Assembly: GCA_964482235.1 (NCBI GenBank)
Contig: CAYZWU010000002.1
Coordinates: forward strand, 149,385 to 213,384
Origin: CAYZWU01 sp964482235
GTDB lineage: Bacteria > Planctomycetota > B15-G4 > CAYZWU01
DNA length: 64,000 nt
Reading direction: 5' to 3'
The notes under the pieces were generated by a model. That model saw nothing but the letters and a program-made list of their open reading frames with translations. It did not search any database and was not told the origin of the DNA. Positions 17,460-25,000 of the stretch are shown here, piece by piece (positions within the stretch are counted from its first letter, which is position 1; the number at the start of each line of letters is the position of its first letter). The translations under genes were made by a program, and so were the position numbers.

Positions 17460-18366
17460 GATCTCGGTACTCGAGGTCCACGAGAAGATACTCGACCTCC
17501 TCGATGTGGCAGATATCGTCTTCTGGCCCTGTATCATGGATTTCAAGTACCGTGACGTGGAGGCCATGCCCGACGAGGCGATCGACGTCTGTCTTTTCAA
17601 CGGGGCGATCCGCACCGGCGAGAACGAGGAGATCGCAAAGCTGCTTCGCCGCAAATCCCGCACCATGGTCTCCTATGGAGCCTGCTCGATGATGGGGGGT
17701 ATTCCGGGGCTGGCGAACATGTTCTCCCGCGAGGAGATCTTCGAGCGGGTCTACAGGACAACGGAATCCACGGACAATCCGGACGGCATCTACCCCGAAT
17801 TGAGGACCGAGGTCGCGGAAGGCTGCGAGCTGGAGCTGCCGGGCGTCTATCCGAAGGCGAAGGCGCTGCACCAGGTGGTCGACGTCGACTACTTCATGCC
17901 GGGCTGCCCCCCCGTGGCCAAGCAGACCTGGGCCGTCTGCGAGGCGATCGCATCGGGCAATCTTCCGCCCCGGGGATCGATCGTGGGAGCGGGGGAGAAG
18001 TCGGTCTGCGACGAGTGCCGCTTCGAGAAGAAGGGAACCACCGTCACGGAGTTCAAGCGGCCTCACGAGGTCGTGCCCGACGGGAAGACCTGTCTTCTGG
18101 AACAGGGCATCGTCTGCCTCGGCCCGGCCACCCGTTCGGGCTGCGAGGCGCAGTGCCTTTCCGCCAACATGCCGTGCCGCGGCTGCTACGGCCCAACGGG
18201 CGAGACGACCGACATGGGCTGCGGGATGATAGGGCTTCTCGGTTCGCTCATCGGAACGGACGACGAGTCGTTGATCAGGAAAGCCGTTGACCAGATCGTC
18301 GACCCGGCAGGCTACTTCTATCGATTCAGCATGCCCACGTCGACGCTGGCCAGGTCCCGGAGATGA
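17407..18366 (+). CDS. mvhG: [NiFe] hydrogenase small subunit (MvhG-like)
   Basis: The small, electron-transferring subunit of a cytoplasmic group 3c hydrogenase. The N-terminus has the proximal-cluster signature SCGGCE (Cys14 and Cys17). Further Cys ligands follow in SYGACSMMGGIPG, the PGCPP motif, and a Cys-rich C-terminal third (CDECRFEK; CLGPATRSGCEAQC; PCRGCYGPTG). No Tat signal peptide is present, as expected for an Mvh-type cytoplasmic enzyme. The ATG at 17407 gives the standard start and overlaps mvhD. mvhA begins 76 bases after the stop. Confidence 0.95.
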   Translation: MSKLKLGMYWAASCGGCEISVLEVHEKILDLLDVADIVFWPCIMDFKYRDVEAMPDEAIDVCLFNGAIRTGENEEIAKLLRRKSRTMVSYGACSMMGGIPGLANMFSREEIFERVYRTTESTDNPDGIYPELRTEVAEGCELELPGVYPKAKALHQVVDVDYFMPGCPPVAKQTWAVCEAIASGNLPPRGSIVGAGEKSVCDECRFEKKGTTVTEFKRPHEVVPDGKTCLLEQGIVCLGPATRSGCEAQCLSANMPCRGCYGPTGETTDMGCGMIGLLGSLIGTDDESLIRKAVDQIVDPAGYFYRFSMPTSTLARSRR

Positions 18367-18442
18367 CGAGCCGCTCCGGCGGTTCCGGAAAGGCCGGGCC
18401 GCTTCGCCTGGCCGGACAAAACCGAGTGAAGGAATCAAACGA

Positions 18443-19939
18443 ATGAAAACGATCAGCATCGATCCGATTACACGCCTGGAAGGCCACGGCAAGATCGATA
18501 TCTTTCGCGACGAGAGCGGGGACGTGCAGGACTGCTATCTCACGATCCCGGAGATTCGCGGTTTCGAGAAGTTCGTGGAAGGAAGGCCCGTGGAGGAGCT
18601 GCCCCGCATCACGCCGCGCATCTGCGGCGTCTGCCCCGAGGCGCACCACGCGGCCAGCGCCAAGGCCGTCGAGGCGGTCTACGGCGTCAAGATCCCGCCC
18701 GCTGCGGAGCTCATCCGGCGGCTGCAGTACAACGCCTTTGCCGCCGGCGACCATGCCACCCACTTCTACGCGCTGGGCGGGCCCGACTTCATCATCGGCC
18801 CGGACGCGCCGCCCGAGGAGCGCAACATCGTGGGTGTGATCAAGAAAGTGGGACTCGACCTGGCGCAGAAGGTGATTCGCATGCGCAAGGAGGCCCACGA
18901 GGTGGCAGAGATGCTCGGGGGAAGGAGGATCCATCCCGTGGGCATGGTCCCCGGCGGGCAGTCCAAGGCCGTGACCGCCGAGATGCGGGAGCGGCTGCGC
19001 GAGATAGGCGCCTACATGGTCGAGTTCGCCGGCCTCACGCAGCAGATCTTCGCCGACATCGTGCTGGCGGAGAAGCGCTACCTCGACCTGATCGTCTCGG
19101 ATGCCTACACGCATCGCACGCACTACATGGGCCTCGTGAACGACAAGAACGAGCCCGACGTCTATGACGGCATGATCCGCGTGGTGGATCCCGACGGCGG
19201 CGAGTTCTGCAGGTTCGGCGTGGACGACTACCTCGACCACATCGCCGAGCACGTGGAGCCGTGGACCTATCTCAAGTTCCCCTATCTCAAGGCGAAGGGA
19301 TGGAAAGGCTTTGTCGACGGCAAGGAGTCGGGGGTCTACCGCACCGCTCCTCTCGCCATGCTCAACGCCGCGGATCGCATGCAGACTCCGCTGGCGCAGG
19401 CCGAGTACGAGAAGATGGTCGACACCATGGGCGGCAAACCCGTTCATGCCACCCTGGCCTATCACTGGGCGCGGATCATCGAGATGCTGCAGTGCGCGGA
19501 GCTGGTGGCGCGGTATGCCGATGACGAGCGGCTGACCGATCCCCACGTCTTCACCGTGCCGGAGAGGACGCCGGGAGAGGGCATCGGCGTGGTCGAAGCG
19601 CCGCGCGGCATCCTGATCCATCACTACTGGACCGATGAGAAGGGGATCGTGGAGCGGGCCAACCTGATCGTGGGCACGACCCACAACTACGCTCCGATCA
19701 ACATGTCGATCAAGAAGGCGGCGCAGAACCTTCTGGCCGGCGGTGTGGAGGCGAGCGAGCCGCTGCTCAACACGATCGAGATGGCCTTCCGCGCCTACGA
19801 TCCATGCTTCGGCTGCGCCACACATTCCCTGCCCGGGAAGATGCCCCTCGAGGTGAAGATTCACGATGCCTCAGGAAGCGTTCAGCAGGTCGTGGAGCGG
19901 GGTCAGAGCGGTTTCAAGAACGAGGTGCGAGAGAAATGA
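18443..19939 (+). CDS. mvhA: [NiFe] hydrogenase large subunit (MvhA-like)
   Basis: The catalytic subunit that oxidises or evolves H2 at the Ni-Fe centre. Both cysteine pairs for the active site are present: RICGVCP (Cys61/Cys64) and DPCFGCATH (Cys455/Cys458, His461). About 37 residues follow the His; they would be removed by a maturation protease such as the one encoded at 34388-34870. The length of 498 residues fits group 3c enzymes. ATG 18443 follows GAAGGAATC and gives the conserved N-terminus ITRLEGHGKI. The stop overlaps the hdrA start (ATGA). Confidence 0.96.
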   Translation: MKTISIDPITRLEGHGKIDIFRDESGDVQDCYLTIPEIRGFEKFVEGRPVEELPRITPRICGVCPEAHHAASAKAVEAVYGVKIPPAAELIRRLQYNAFAAGDHATHFYALGGPDFIIGPDAPPEERNIVGVIKKVGLDLAQKVIRMRKEAHEVAEMLGGRRIHPVGMVPGGQSKAVTAEMRERLREIGAYMVEFAGLTQQIFADIVLAEKRYLDLIVSDAYTHRTHYMGLVNDKNEPDVYDGMIRVVDPDGGEFCRFGVDDYLDHIAEHVEPWTYLKFPYLKAKGWKGFVDGKESGVYRTAPLAMLNAADRMQTPLAQAEYEKMVDTMGGKPVHATLAYHWARIIEMLQCAELVARYADDERLTDPHVFTVPERTPGEGIGVVEAPRGILIHHYWTDEKGIVERANLIVGTTHNYAPINMSIKKAAQNLLAGGVEASEPLLNTIEMAFRAYDPCFGCATHSLPGKMPLEVKIHDASGSVQQVVERGQSGFKNEVREK

Positions 19940-21726
19940 CAGAGGGGGAACAGAGGATGCCGGAAATGGAAAGCGACAAGAGGAAGGTGAGGCTCTATCT
20001 CTGCGAGTGCGGGCCGATCATCAAGGAGGCGCTCGATCTCGAATCCCTGGCGCAACGCTTAGATATGGAAGAGAGCGTGGAGGAGGTGATCACCTATCCC
20101 ACGCTCTGCTCCGAGGAAGGGCGCCAGTGGATGGCCCGTGAGATCGCCGAGCATCCGGACTGCCGCGTGGTGGTGGCGGGATGCTCGCCGCGCGAGCACG
20201 GAGCCACGTTCATGGAGGTCTGCCGCAAGGCGGAATTCAATCCCTATCTTCTCGCCATGGCCAACGTCAGGGAACAGTGCGCCTGGGTGACGCCTGACAG
20301 GGAAAAGGCCACGGACAAGGCGGAGAAGATGATCCACGCCGCCGTGGCGCGCGTCAGGGAGCAGCAGCCCCTCGACGAGAAGGAGATCGACTGCAGCACC
20401 GATGCGCTGGTGATCGGCTCGGGCGTGGCCGGCCTGACCGCGGCGCGCCTGCTGGCCGACGGCGGGCGGCGCGTCTACCTGGTGGAGAAGTCGCCGGCCG
20501 TCGGCGGCAGGGCAGCACTTCTCGGCGACGTGTTTCCCGATCTCGAGTGCGCCTCGTGCATGCTCGAACCGCTGATGGACGACGTGCTGCACCACCCGAA
20601 CATCGAGTGCTTCACCTACAGCGAGGTCGAGGAGGTGCTGGGCTTCTTCGGCAACTACACGGTCAAGATCCGCGGCAAGGCCCGGCACGTCGACCTGGAT
20701 GCCTGCTACGGCTGCGGCTCCTGCCACGCCGTCTGCCCCGAGGAGAGCCGGAACGAGTTCGATGCCGGCTTCTCCTTGCGGAAGGCGATCCATATCCCGT
20801 ACATGGGCGCCCTGCCCAACGCCTCGCTCGTCGATGAGGCGAGCTGCCGGCACTTCAAGGGGGAGGAATGCTCCGCTTGCGTGGAGGCCTGTCCCTTCGG
20901 CAACGTGAACCTCGATACGACGGACGAGGTGACGGAGAGGCAGGTCGGGGCGATCGTGATCGCCACGGGAGCCGAGCCGTGCCTGCACGGGGATGTCGAC
21001 TCGATTCCCCGCGTGCTGACTTCCATGGCCCTGGAGCGCCTGATCAATGCCTCCGGCCCGACGGGCGGCGAGATCCGTCTTCCCTGGGCCGATGCCATGC
21101 CGCGATCGATCGCCCTGATCCACTGCATCGACGAGAACGGCCGGGGGCCGGTGGAGGCGTGCTCGAAGATCTGCTGCCTCTCCTTCGCCAAGTACGTGCA
21201 TCAGATCAGCGAGAAACTGCCGGGCTGCACGATCCACCAGGTGATGGGCGACTGCTCCGTGGGCGGCACCGGCTTCAGGGAGTTCTTCAAGGCAGCGGTG
21301 GGCAAGCAGGGGCGGAACCTGATCTCCCTCGGTCCGGCCGACCGGATTCTCGGATTCAGCGAGGGTGACGACAGCGTGATCGTTCGCTACACGAAAGATG
21401 GTGCGGAAGAGGAGCTTCACGCCGATTTCGCCGTTGTCGCGCCGCCACTTCGCGGAAGAGAGGACTCCGATGAGCTCGGCGAGATCCTCCGGCTCGAGAG
21501 AAGCTCGGAGGGGTTCTTCCTCGAGGATCATCCTCTGCTGCGACCCTTCCGCACCCGCGTGGACGGCGTCTACGTGGCGGGCAGCGCCCAGGGGCCCAAG
21601 ACGATCGGTGAGTCCACCGCTCACGGCGCGGCGGCGGCCGCGGCTGCGGCAGCTGCGCGGCCGGCTGCCCCTCGGGCGCCATCACGGCGCGTCAGTTCGC
21701 TGACGGCCAGATCCTGGCGGAGATGA
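19936..21726 (+). CDS. hdrA: HdrA-like FAD/iron-sulfur heterodisulfide reductase subunit, C-terminus disrupted
   Basis: HdrA is the flavin subunit thought to bifurcate electrons from MvhD towards ferredoxin and an HdrBC-type disulfide reductase. The expected blocks are present: LYLCECG near 20, the FAD loop GSGVAGLTAA near 160, LECASCMLEP, YGCGSCHAVCP, CSACVEACPFG and GPKTIGESTAHGA. After the Ala run at 21630-21660 the frame has no HdrA character. In another frame, however, 21645-21743 encodes CGSCAAGCPSGAI, then QILAEMTAL, which is the normal HdrA C-terminal 4Fe-4S motif. The gene therefore seems to have lost the linker and one ferredoxin motif through a deletion that also shifts the frame. 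ATG 19957 is an alternative start. No hdrB or hdrC is in the window. Confidence 0.88.
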   Translation: MTEGEQRMPEMESDKRKVRLYLCECGPIIKEALDLESLAQRLDMEESVEEVITYPTLCSEEGRQWMAREIAEHPDCRVVVAGCSPREHGATFMEVCRKAEFNPYLLAMANVREQCAWVTPDREKATDKAEKMIHAAVARVREQQPLDEKEIDCSTDALVIGSGVAGLTAARLLADGGRRVYLVEKSPAVGGRAALLGDVFPDLECASCMLEPLMDDVLHHPNIECFTYSEVEEVLGFFGNYTVKIRGKARHVDLDACYGCGSCHAVCPEESRNEFDAGFSLRKAIHIPYMGALPNASLVDEASCRHFKGEECSACVEACPFGNVNLDTTDEVTERQVGAIVIATGAEPCLHGDVDSIPRVLTSMALERLINASGPTGGEIRLPWADAMPRSIALIHCIDENGRGPVEACSKICCLSFAKYVHQISEKLPGCTIHQVMGDCSVGGTGFREFFKAAVGKQGRNLISLGPADRILGFSEGDDSVIVRYTKDGAEEELHADFAVVAPPLRGREDSDELGEILRLERSSEGFFLEDHPLLRPFRTRVDGVYVAGSAQGPKTIGESTAHGAAAAAAAAAARPAAPRAPSRRVSSLTARSWRR

Positions 21727-21743
21727 CCGCGCTGACGAGATAG
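21642..21743 (+). pseudogene. Out-of-frame C-terminal ferredoxin motif of hdrA
   Basis: This short stretch, read in a different frame from the upstream hdrA frame, encodes GCGSCAAGCPSGAITARQF and QILAEMTALTR before a TAG stop. That is the characteristic last 4Fe-4S segment of HdrA. It begins inside the GC-rich run where the main frame reads poly-Ala. It is evidence that the 3' end of hdrA has been rearranged or mis-assembled. Confidence 0.8.
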
Positions 21744-21796
21744 GAGCTGATTGGCTGGTACTTACTGGACGAGATGAAAAGGAAAGCGAGGGAGTG

Positions 21797-22018
21797 ATGA
21801 CGGTAGTTACACTCGATACTCTTGGGCTCAAGTGTCCTATTCCCGTTCTGCGGATTGCCGCGATGGCACCGACGGTCAACGCGAACGATATCCTCGAGGT
21901 GTCCGGTGATTGCTCCACCTTCGAGAAGGATATTCGGAAGTGGTGCGAGCGCGAGAGGAAGACCCTTCTCGCCGTCAACACGAACGGCACGGCGAGCGTC
22001 ATTCGGATCCAGTTCTGA
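21797..22018 (+). CDS. tusA: TusA/SirA-family sulfur carrier protein (first copy)
   Basis: A small protein of 73 residues with the TusA signature GLKCPIPVLRIA, whose Cys carries sulfur as persulfide. The WCERE and terminal IRIQF segments also match the family. ATG 21797 has GAGGGAG upstream. It follows hdrA by 53 bases and closes the che-mvh-hdr run. The family moves sulfur between rhodaneses, disulfide reductase-type complexes and biosynthetic enzymes; its partner here is unknown. A second copy lies at 24373. A hairpin repeat begins 18 bases after the stop. Confidence 0.9.
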   Translation: MTVVTLDTLGLKCPIPVLRIAAMAPTVNANDILEVSGDCSTFEKDIRKWCERERKTLLAVNTNGTASVIRIQF

Positions 22019-22035
22019 CGGATACCGTGACGGAT

Positions 22036-22129
22036 ACTGAGCCCGCGCAATCTCCGCCACATTCGTTGATAGCACGCACAATAGACATGCGGCGCCGTAC
22101 GAATGTGGCGGAGATTGCGCGGGCTCAGT
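22036..22129. repeat. Long-hairpin repeat element, copy 1
   Basis: A perfect 31-bp inverted repeat, arms 22036-22066 and 22099-22129, around a 32-bp loop. The arm core is GCCCGCGCAATCTCCGCC, shared with the copies at 26122, 27082 and 34279. The outer bases here are ACTGAG; in the others they are ACCGAG. It lies between the convergent 3' ends of tusA and the receptor at 22139 and would fold as a strong bidirectional hairpin. A short T run follows the right arm. Confidence 0.93.
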
Positions 22130-22138
22130 TTTGCCGTT

Positions 22139-24028
22139 CTACTTGCTGATCCCGGCGAGCTTCTTCATCTGCTGGCCCAGATCGTTCAGGCCGGCCGTGG
22201 CTCCGGCGAGCTGGTTGGCTCCGTCCACGTTCTGGGTCGTCGCAACCCTGATGTGTTCCATCGAATCGGCGACCTGATCGATCCCGATCAGCTGCTCCTG
22301 GCTCGTCGAGGCGATCTGGATGGCCGCATCTTCGGACTCCTTGACGCTCGTGGCCAGGATGGAGATCGAGTCGCCCGCCTGGGCCGAGAGCTCCACACCG
22401 GATTCCACCGCCTTGCTGCCTCTTTCCGTGGCCATGACAGCCGCGCTGGTTGCATTCTGGATATCGTTCAGGATGGACCGGACCTGCTCGGTGGACCTCT
22501 TCGACTGATCGGCGAGGGATTTCACTTCCTGGGCCACCACGGCGAATCCCTTCCCGTACTCGCCCGCCTTGGCCGCCTCGATCGACGCGTTGACGGATAG
22601 AAGGTTGGATTGATCCGCCAGGTCGTTCACCGAGCCGATGATCTCGCCGATGCTCTGGGTCTGCTCGCTCAGCTTGATGATGCTTTCCGCCACGTACTCC
22701 ATCTCCTCCCGGATCTTGGCCATGCCGTCACCCGCATTCGCCGTGTACGCCTGGCCGTTCTCCGAGATCTGTGCCACTTCGCCCGCCCTGTCTGCAACGT
22801 TCTTCGACTTCTCGTTGGAGAGGTGAGCCGTTTGCCTCACCTCCTCCATCGTCGTGGTGATCTCCGAGATCGATGTCGATGTCTCGGCCGCGCCGGCTGC
22901 CAGATGAGAGGCGGTGGACGTGATCTCGCCGGCCAGGGAGGCCACCTTCGTCGTCAGCCCCTCCATGGGACGGCTGATCGAGCGAGCGGCGAAATAGCCG
23001 GCCAGGCAGGCAAAGACCAGGAGAACGGCTCCGCCGCAGAAGATCTGGCTTCCCAACGAGTTCATGGCGGCGAATGCCTCGCTCGTGGCGATATCGGAAA
23101 CGACGACCCAGTCGAAATCCAGCCCGGGATTCCGGATCAATCCCACGGGGCTGAAGGCGCTGAGAACGGGATCGCCGTCGCTGTTTCTTGTCATGGTCGT
23201 GCCGGCGCCCGTCTCCATGGCCAGGTGAACCGGGTCGGTGTCCACCCTCTTCCTCAGGATCGAGGGCTCCTTTTCGAACCGGGCGCTCGATCGCATCAGG
23301 AGATCGCTGCCCACGAGATAGGTCTCGCCCGAGTTGCCGAGTCCCGTTCCGTCCCTCACAAGGGCATTGATCCGGCCGACGTCGATCTCGAGAGCGATCG
23401 CGACGGGCGGCATCGACTTGTCTCCCGGCAGCGGAGCGACGGCAAGGACCTTCGGCGAACCGTCCTGAGTTTGCGTGTGCATGTCGCTGATCTCGACCGT
23501 TCTGTTCTTCAGGACCTTTGCCCAGAGATCGCCCATTGTCCGGTTCATCTGCGCCACGTTGTTCAAGGCGGCATCTTGCGACAGGCCGCCGCTCTTCGTG
23601 CAGAAGATCAGGCCGGCATCGCCCCAGATCAGGCTGAAGTCGCAGTAGGCGTCGCTTCCGGGGACGGCGTTGACGAGCGATTCGACCTTCGTGCAGATCG
23701 CCGTATAGTCGGCGGACCGGGGATCGAAGGAGCCGTTCCCCTTCTGTTCGAGGTCGTGGATGCTACGGGTGATCTCCAGGATCGGCTCCGCGAGGTCCTC
23801 GGATTCGCCGATCGTCTCCAGGTCGTGGATCCTGTCCCTGAAGAAGGAGCAGACGGCTTCCTTCTTCAGCTCGACCTCGGCGGTGAGCTTCTCGAACTCC
23901 ACCTCCATGAGCACTTCCCTGGAGTTGTACCAGGAGAAGGCCGTGACCACGGAAACCGGGATCAGCGTTACGATGAGGAATAGGGCAATCATCCGCCCCT
24001 TCAGGCTTCGGGGTACGATACGTGGCAT
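22139..24028 (-). CDS. Methyl-accepting chemotaxis protein lacking a HAMP domain
   Basis: A 629-residue chemoreceptor. Membrane helix 1 is at ~12-32 and the extracytoplasmic Cache-like sensor extends to ~320 (GNSGETYLVGSDLLMRSSARF). Membrane helix 2 is at ~325-350, and the signalling coiled coil has the tip VNDLADQSNLLSVNASIEAA. Compared with the receptor at 11334, about 50 residues after helix 2 are missing, which removes most of the HAMP domain (only SISRPMEGLTTKV remains). AAGGAGAACGG precedes the ATG. It is transcribed towards tusA, with the hairpin repeat in between. It is probably an additional receptor for the neighbouring CheA. Confidence 0.92.
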   Translation of the reverse strand: MPRIVPRSLKGRMIALFLIVTLIPVSVVTAFSWYNSREVLMEVEFEKLTAEVELKKEAVCSFFRDRIHDLETIGESEDLAEPILEITRSIHDLEQKGNGSFDPRSADYTAICTKVESLVNAVPGSDAYCDFSLIWGDAGLIFCTKSGGLSQDAALNNVAQMNRTMGDLWAKVLKNRTVEISDMHTQTQDGSPKVLAVAPLPGDKSMPPVAIALEIDVGRINALVRDGTGLGNSGETYLVGSDLLMRSSARFEKEPSILRKRVDTDPVHLAMETGAGTTMTRNSDGDPVLSAFSPVGLIRNPGLDFDWVVVSDIATSEAFAAMNSLGSQIFCGGAVLLVFACLAGYFAARSISRPMEGLTTKVASLAGEITSTASHLAAGAAETSTSISEITTTMEEVRQTAHLSNEKSKNVADRAGEVAQISENGQAYTANAGDGMAKIREEMEYVAESIIKLSEQTQSIGEIIGSVNDLADQSNLLSVNASIEAAKAGEYGKGFAVVAQEVKSLADQSKRSTEQVRSILNDIQNATSAAVMATERGSKAVESGVELSAQAGDSISILATSVKESEDAAIQIASTSQEQLIGIDQVADSMEHIRVATTQNVDGANQLAGATAGLNDLGQQMKKLAGISK

Positions 24029-24372
24029 TCCGTTCTCCTTGACGTGCTTTCCATCTCGCCCTGAAAGCTCTTCGTTCGTGCTCGAAACACACTATCGACA
24101 GGCCGGCATGATGCCGCCGTTCTTGTCGGTCCAGACGCTTCCTCTTTCTACGTGTTCTTACGTTGTATCTTTCGGAGTATTCGTTCAATTTCTTGAACCG
24201 CATCAACCTTGATAACCTTCCAGTTCACAGGGATTATCCCTACTTTCAGGGTAGGTAGTTACCGAGAGTTTTTTGCCGGATTTCGTCAAGTCCAAGAAGA
24301 GTTCGTCCGATAAGTCCATGAGTTATTTGGTGCAGTAACTTACTAGGATCTTTTCAGAAGAGGAGTGATGAA
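24029..24372. promoter_or_regulatory. Divergent intergenic region between receptor and second tusA
   Basis: This 344-bp gap separates two divergently transcribed genes, so it should hold both promoters. It contains a 13-base palindrome AGGGATTATCCCT at 24229-24241 and, next to it, a short inverted repeat CCTAC/GTAGG. Either could be an operator. I see no gene, and the promoter boxes cannot be assigned with confidence. Confidence 0.35.
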
Positions 24373-24594
24373 ATGGCTGTTTACAATATTGATGCCAAAG
24401 GCTTGAAGTGCCCTCTGCCTGTGCTCAAAATTGTAGCCATGGCATCCACGATACCCGGCGGTGAGATCCTCGAAGTCCTGGGCGACTGCCCGACTTTCGA
24501 GCAGGATGTGCGGAAGTGGTGCGATCGTGAAAGCAAAACGCTCCTGGCAGTGCGTCCCCAGAACGGTGCTCTTCTCGTCCAGATCCAGTTCTGA
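24373..24594 (+). CDS. tusA: TusA/SirA-family sulfur carrier protein (second copy)
   Basis: A 73-residue paralogue of the protein at 21797, with the Cys-Pro signature GLKCPLPVLKIVAMAS and a nearly identical C-terminal half (GDCPTFEQDVRKWCDRESKT). AGAGGAG precedes ATG 24373. Two TusA-type carriers within 2.6 kb, one behind hdrA, suggest separate sulfur-transfer partners or a recent duplication. The next intact gene on this strand is the DUF362 protein at 25001. Confidence 0.9.
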   Translation: MAVYNIDAKGLKCPLPVLKIVAMASTIPGGEILEVLGDCPTFEQDVRKWCDRESKTLLAVRPQNGALLVQIQF

Positions 24595-24629
24595 CGCGGC
24601 TGCCTCGTCGAGTCGGAACTAATAACCCT

Positions 24630-24881
24630 CCCATGTTGATCGAACGCGCGGCCCTTCTCGTTATCGCCTGTCTGACGACGAACCACTGCATCTCGATAAC
24701 GGCCCGCATGGCCGGGAATCTCGGCTACGAGACCTTCGTCGTGGCCGACGCCACCGCCACCTTCGACCGGACGGGGCATGACGGGAGGGTCCACAGGGCG
24801 GAGGATGTTCACGCAATCGCCCCGGCCGATCTCCACCAGGAGTTCGCCGCGATCGTCAAGACATCCGATCTTCTCGAGTAG
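24630..24881 (+). pseudogene. 3' remnant of an isochorismatase-family cysteine hydrolase
   Basis: The ~80 residues match the C-terminal half of isochorismatase-like hydrolases very well (LTTNHCISITARMAGNLGYETFVV, read as two adjoining conserved blocks; DATATFD; AEDVHAIAPADLH; FAAIVKTSDLL). The catalytic Cys is present. The N-terminal ~110 residues with the catalytic Asp and Lys are missing, and the upstream 35 bases belong to the tusA 3' flank. The gene has therefore lost its 5' half and is presumably inactive. Confidence 0.85.
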
Positions 24882-25000
24882 TTCCCCTGGCAAAAACGGG
24901 CTTCAAGCTGGATCGACCTTTGAAATGGGCTATCCGGGGATAGTATAACAGCGTCTTTATTTGACTGCTGAATTCGATCCTTGCGAAAGAAAGAGCTGCA

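Noticed and set aside
18326..21624. Long minus-strand frames (512 and 521 codons) opposite mvhA and hdrA
   Set aside because: No recognisable motifs, and both lie exactly opposite conserved hydrogenase and HdrA genes.
22610..23983. A 457-codon plus-strand frame opposite the second chemoreceptor
   Set aside because: The minus strand encodes a complete receptor with a good ribosome site; the plus-strand translation is Arg/Asp/Gly-rich shadow sequence.
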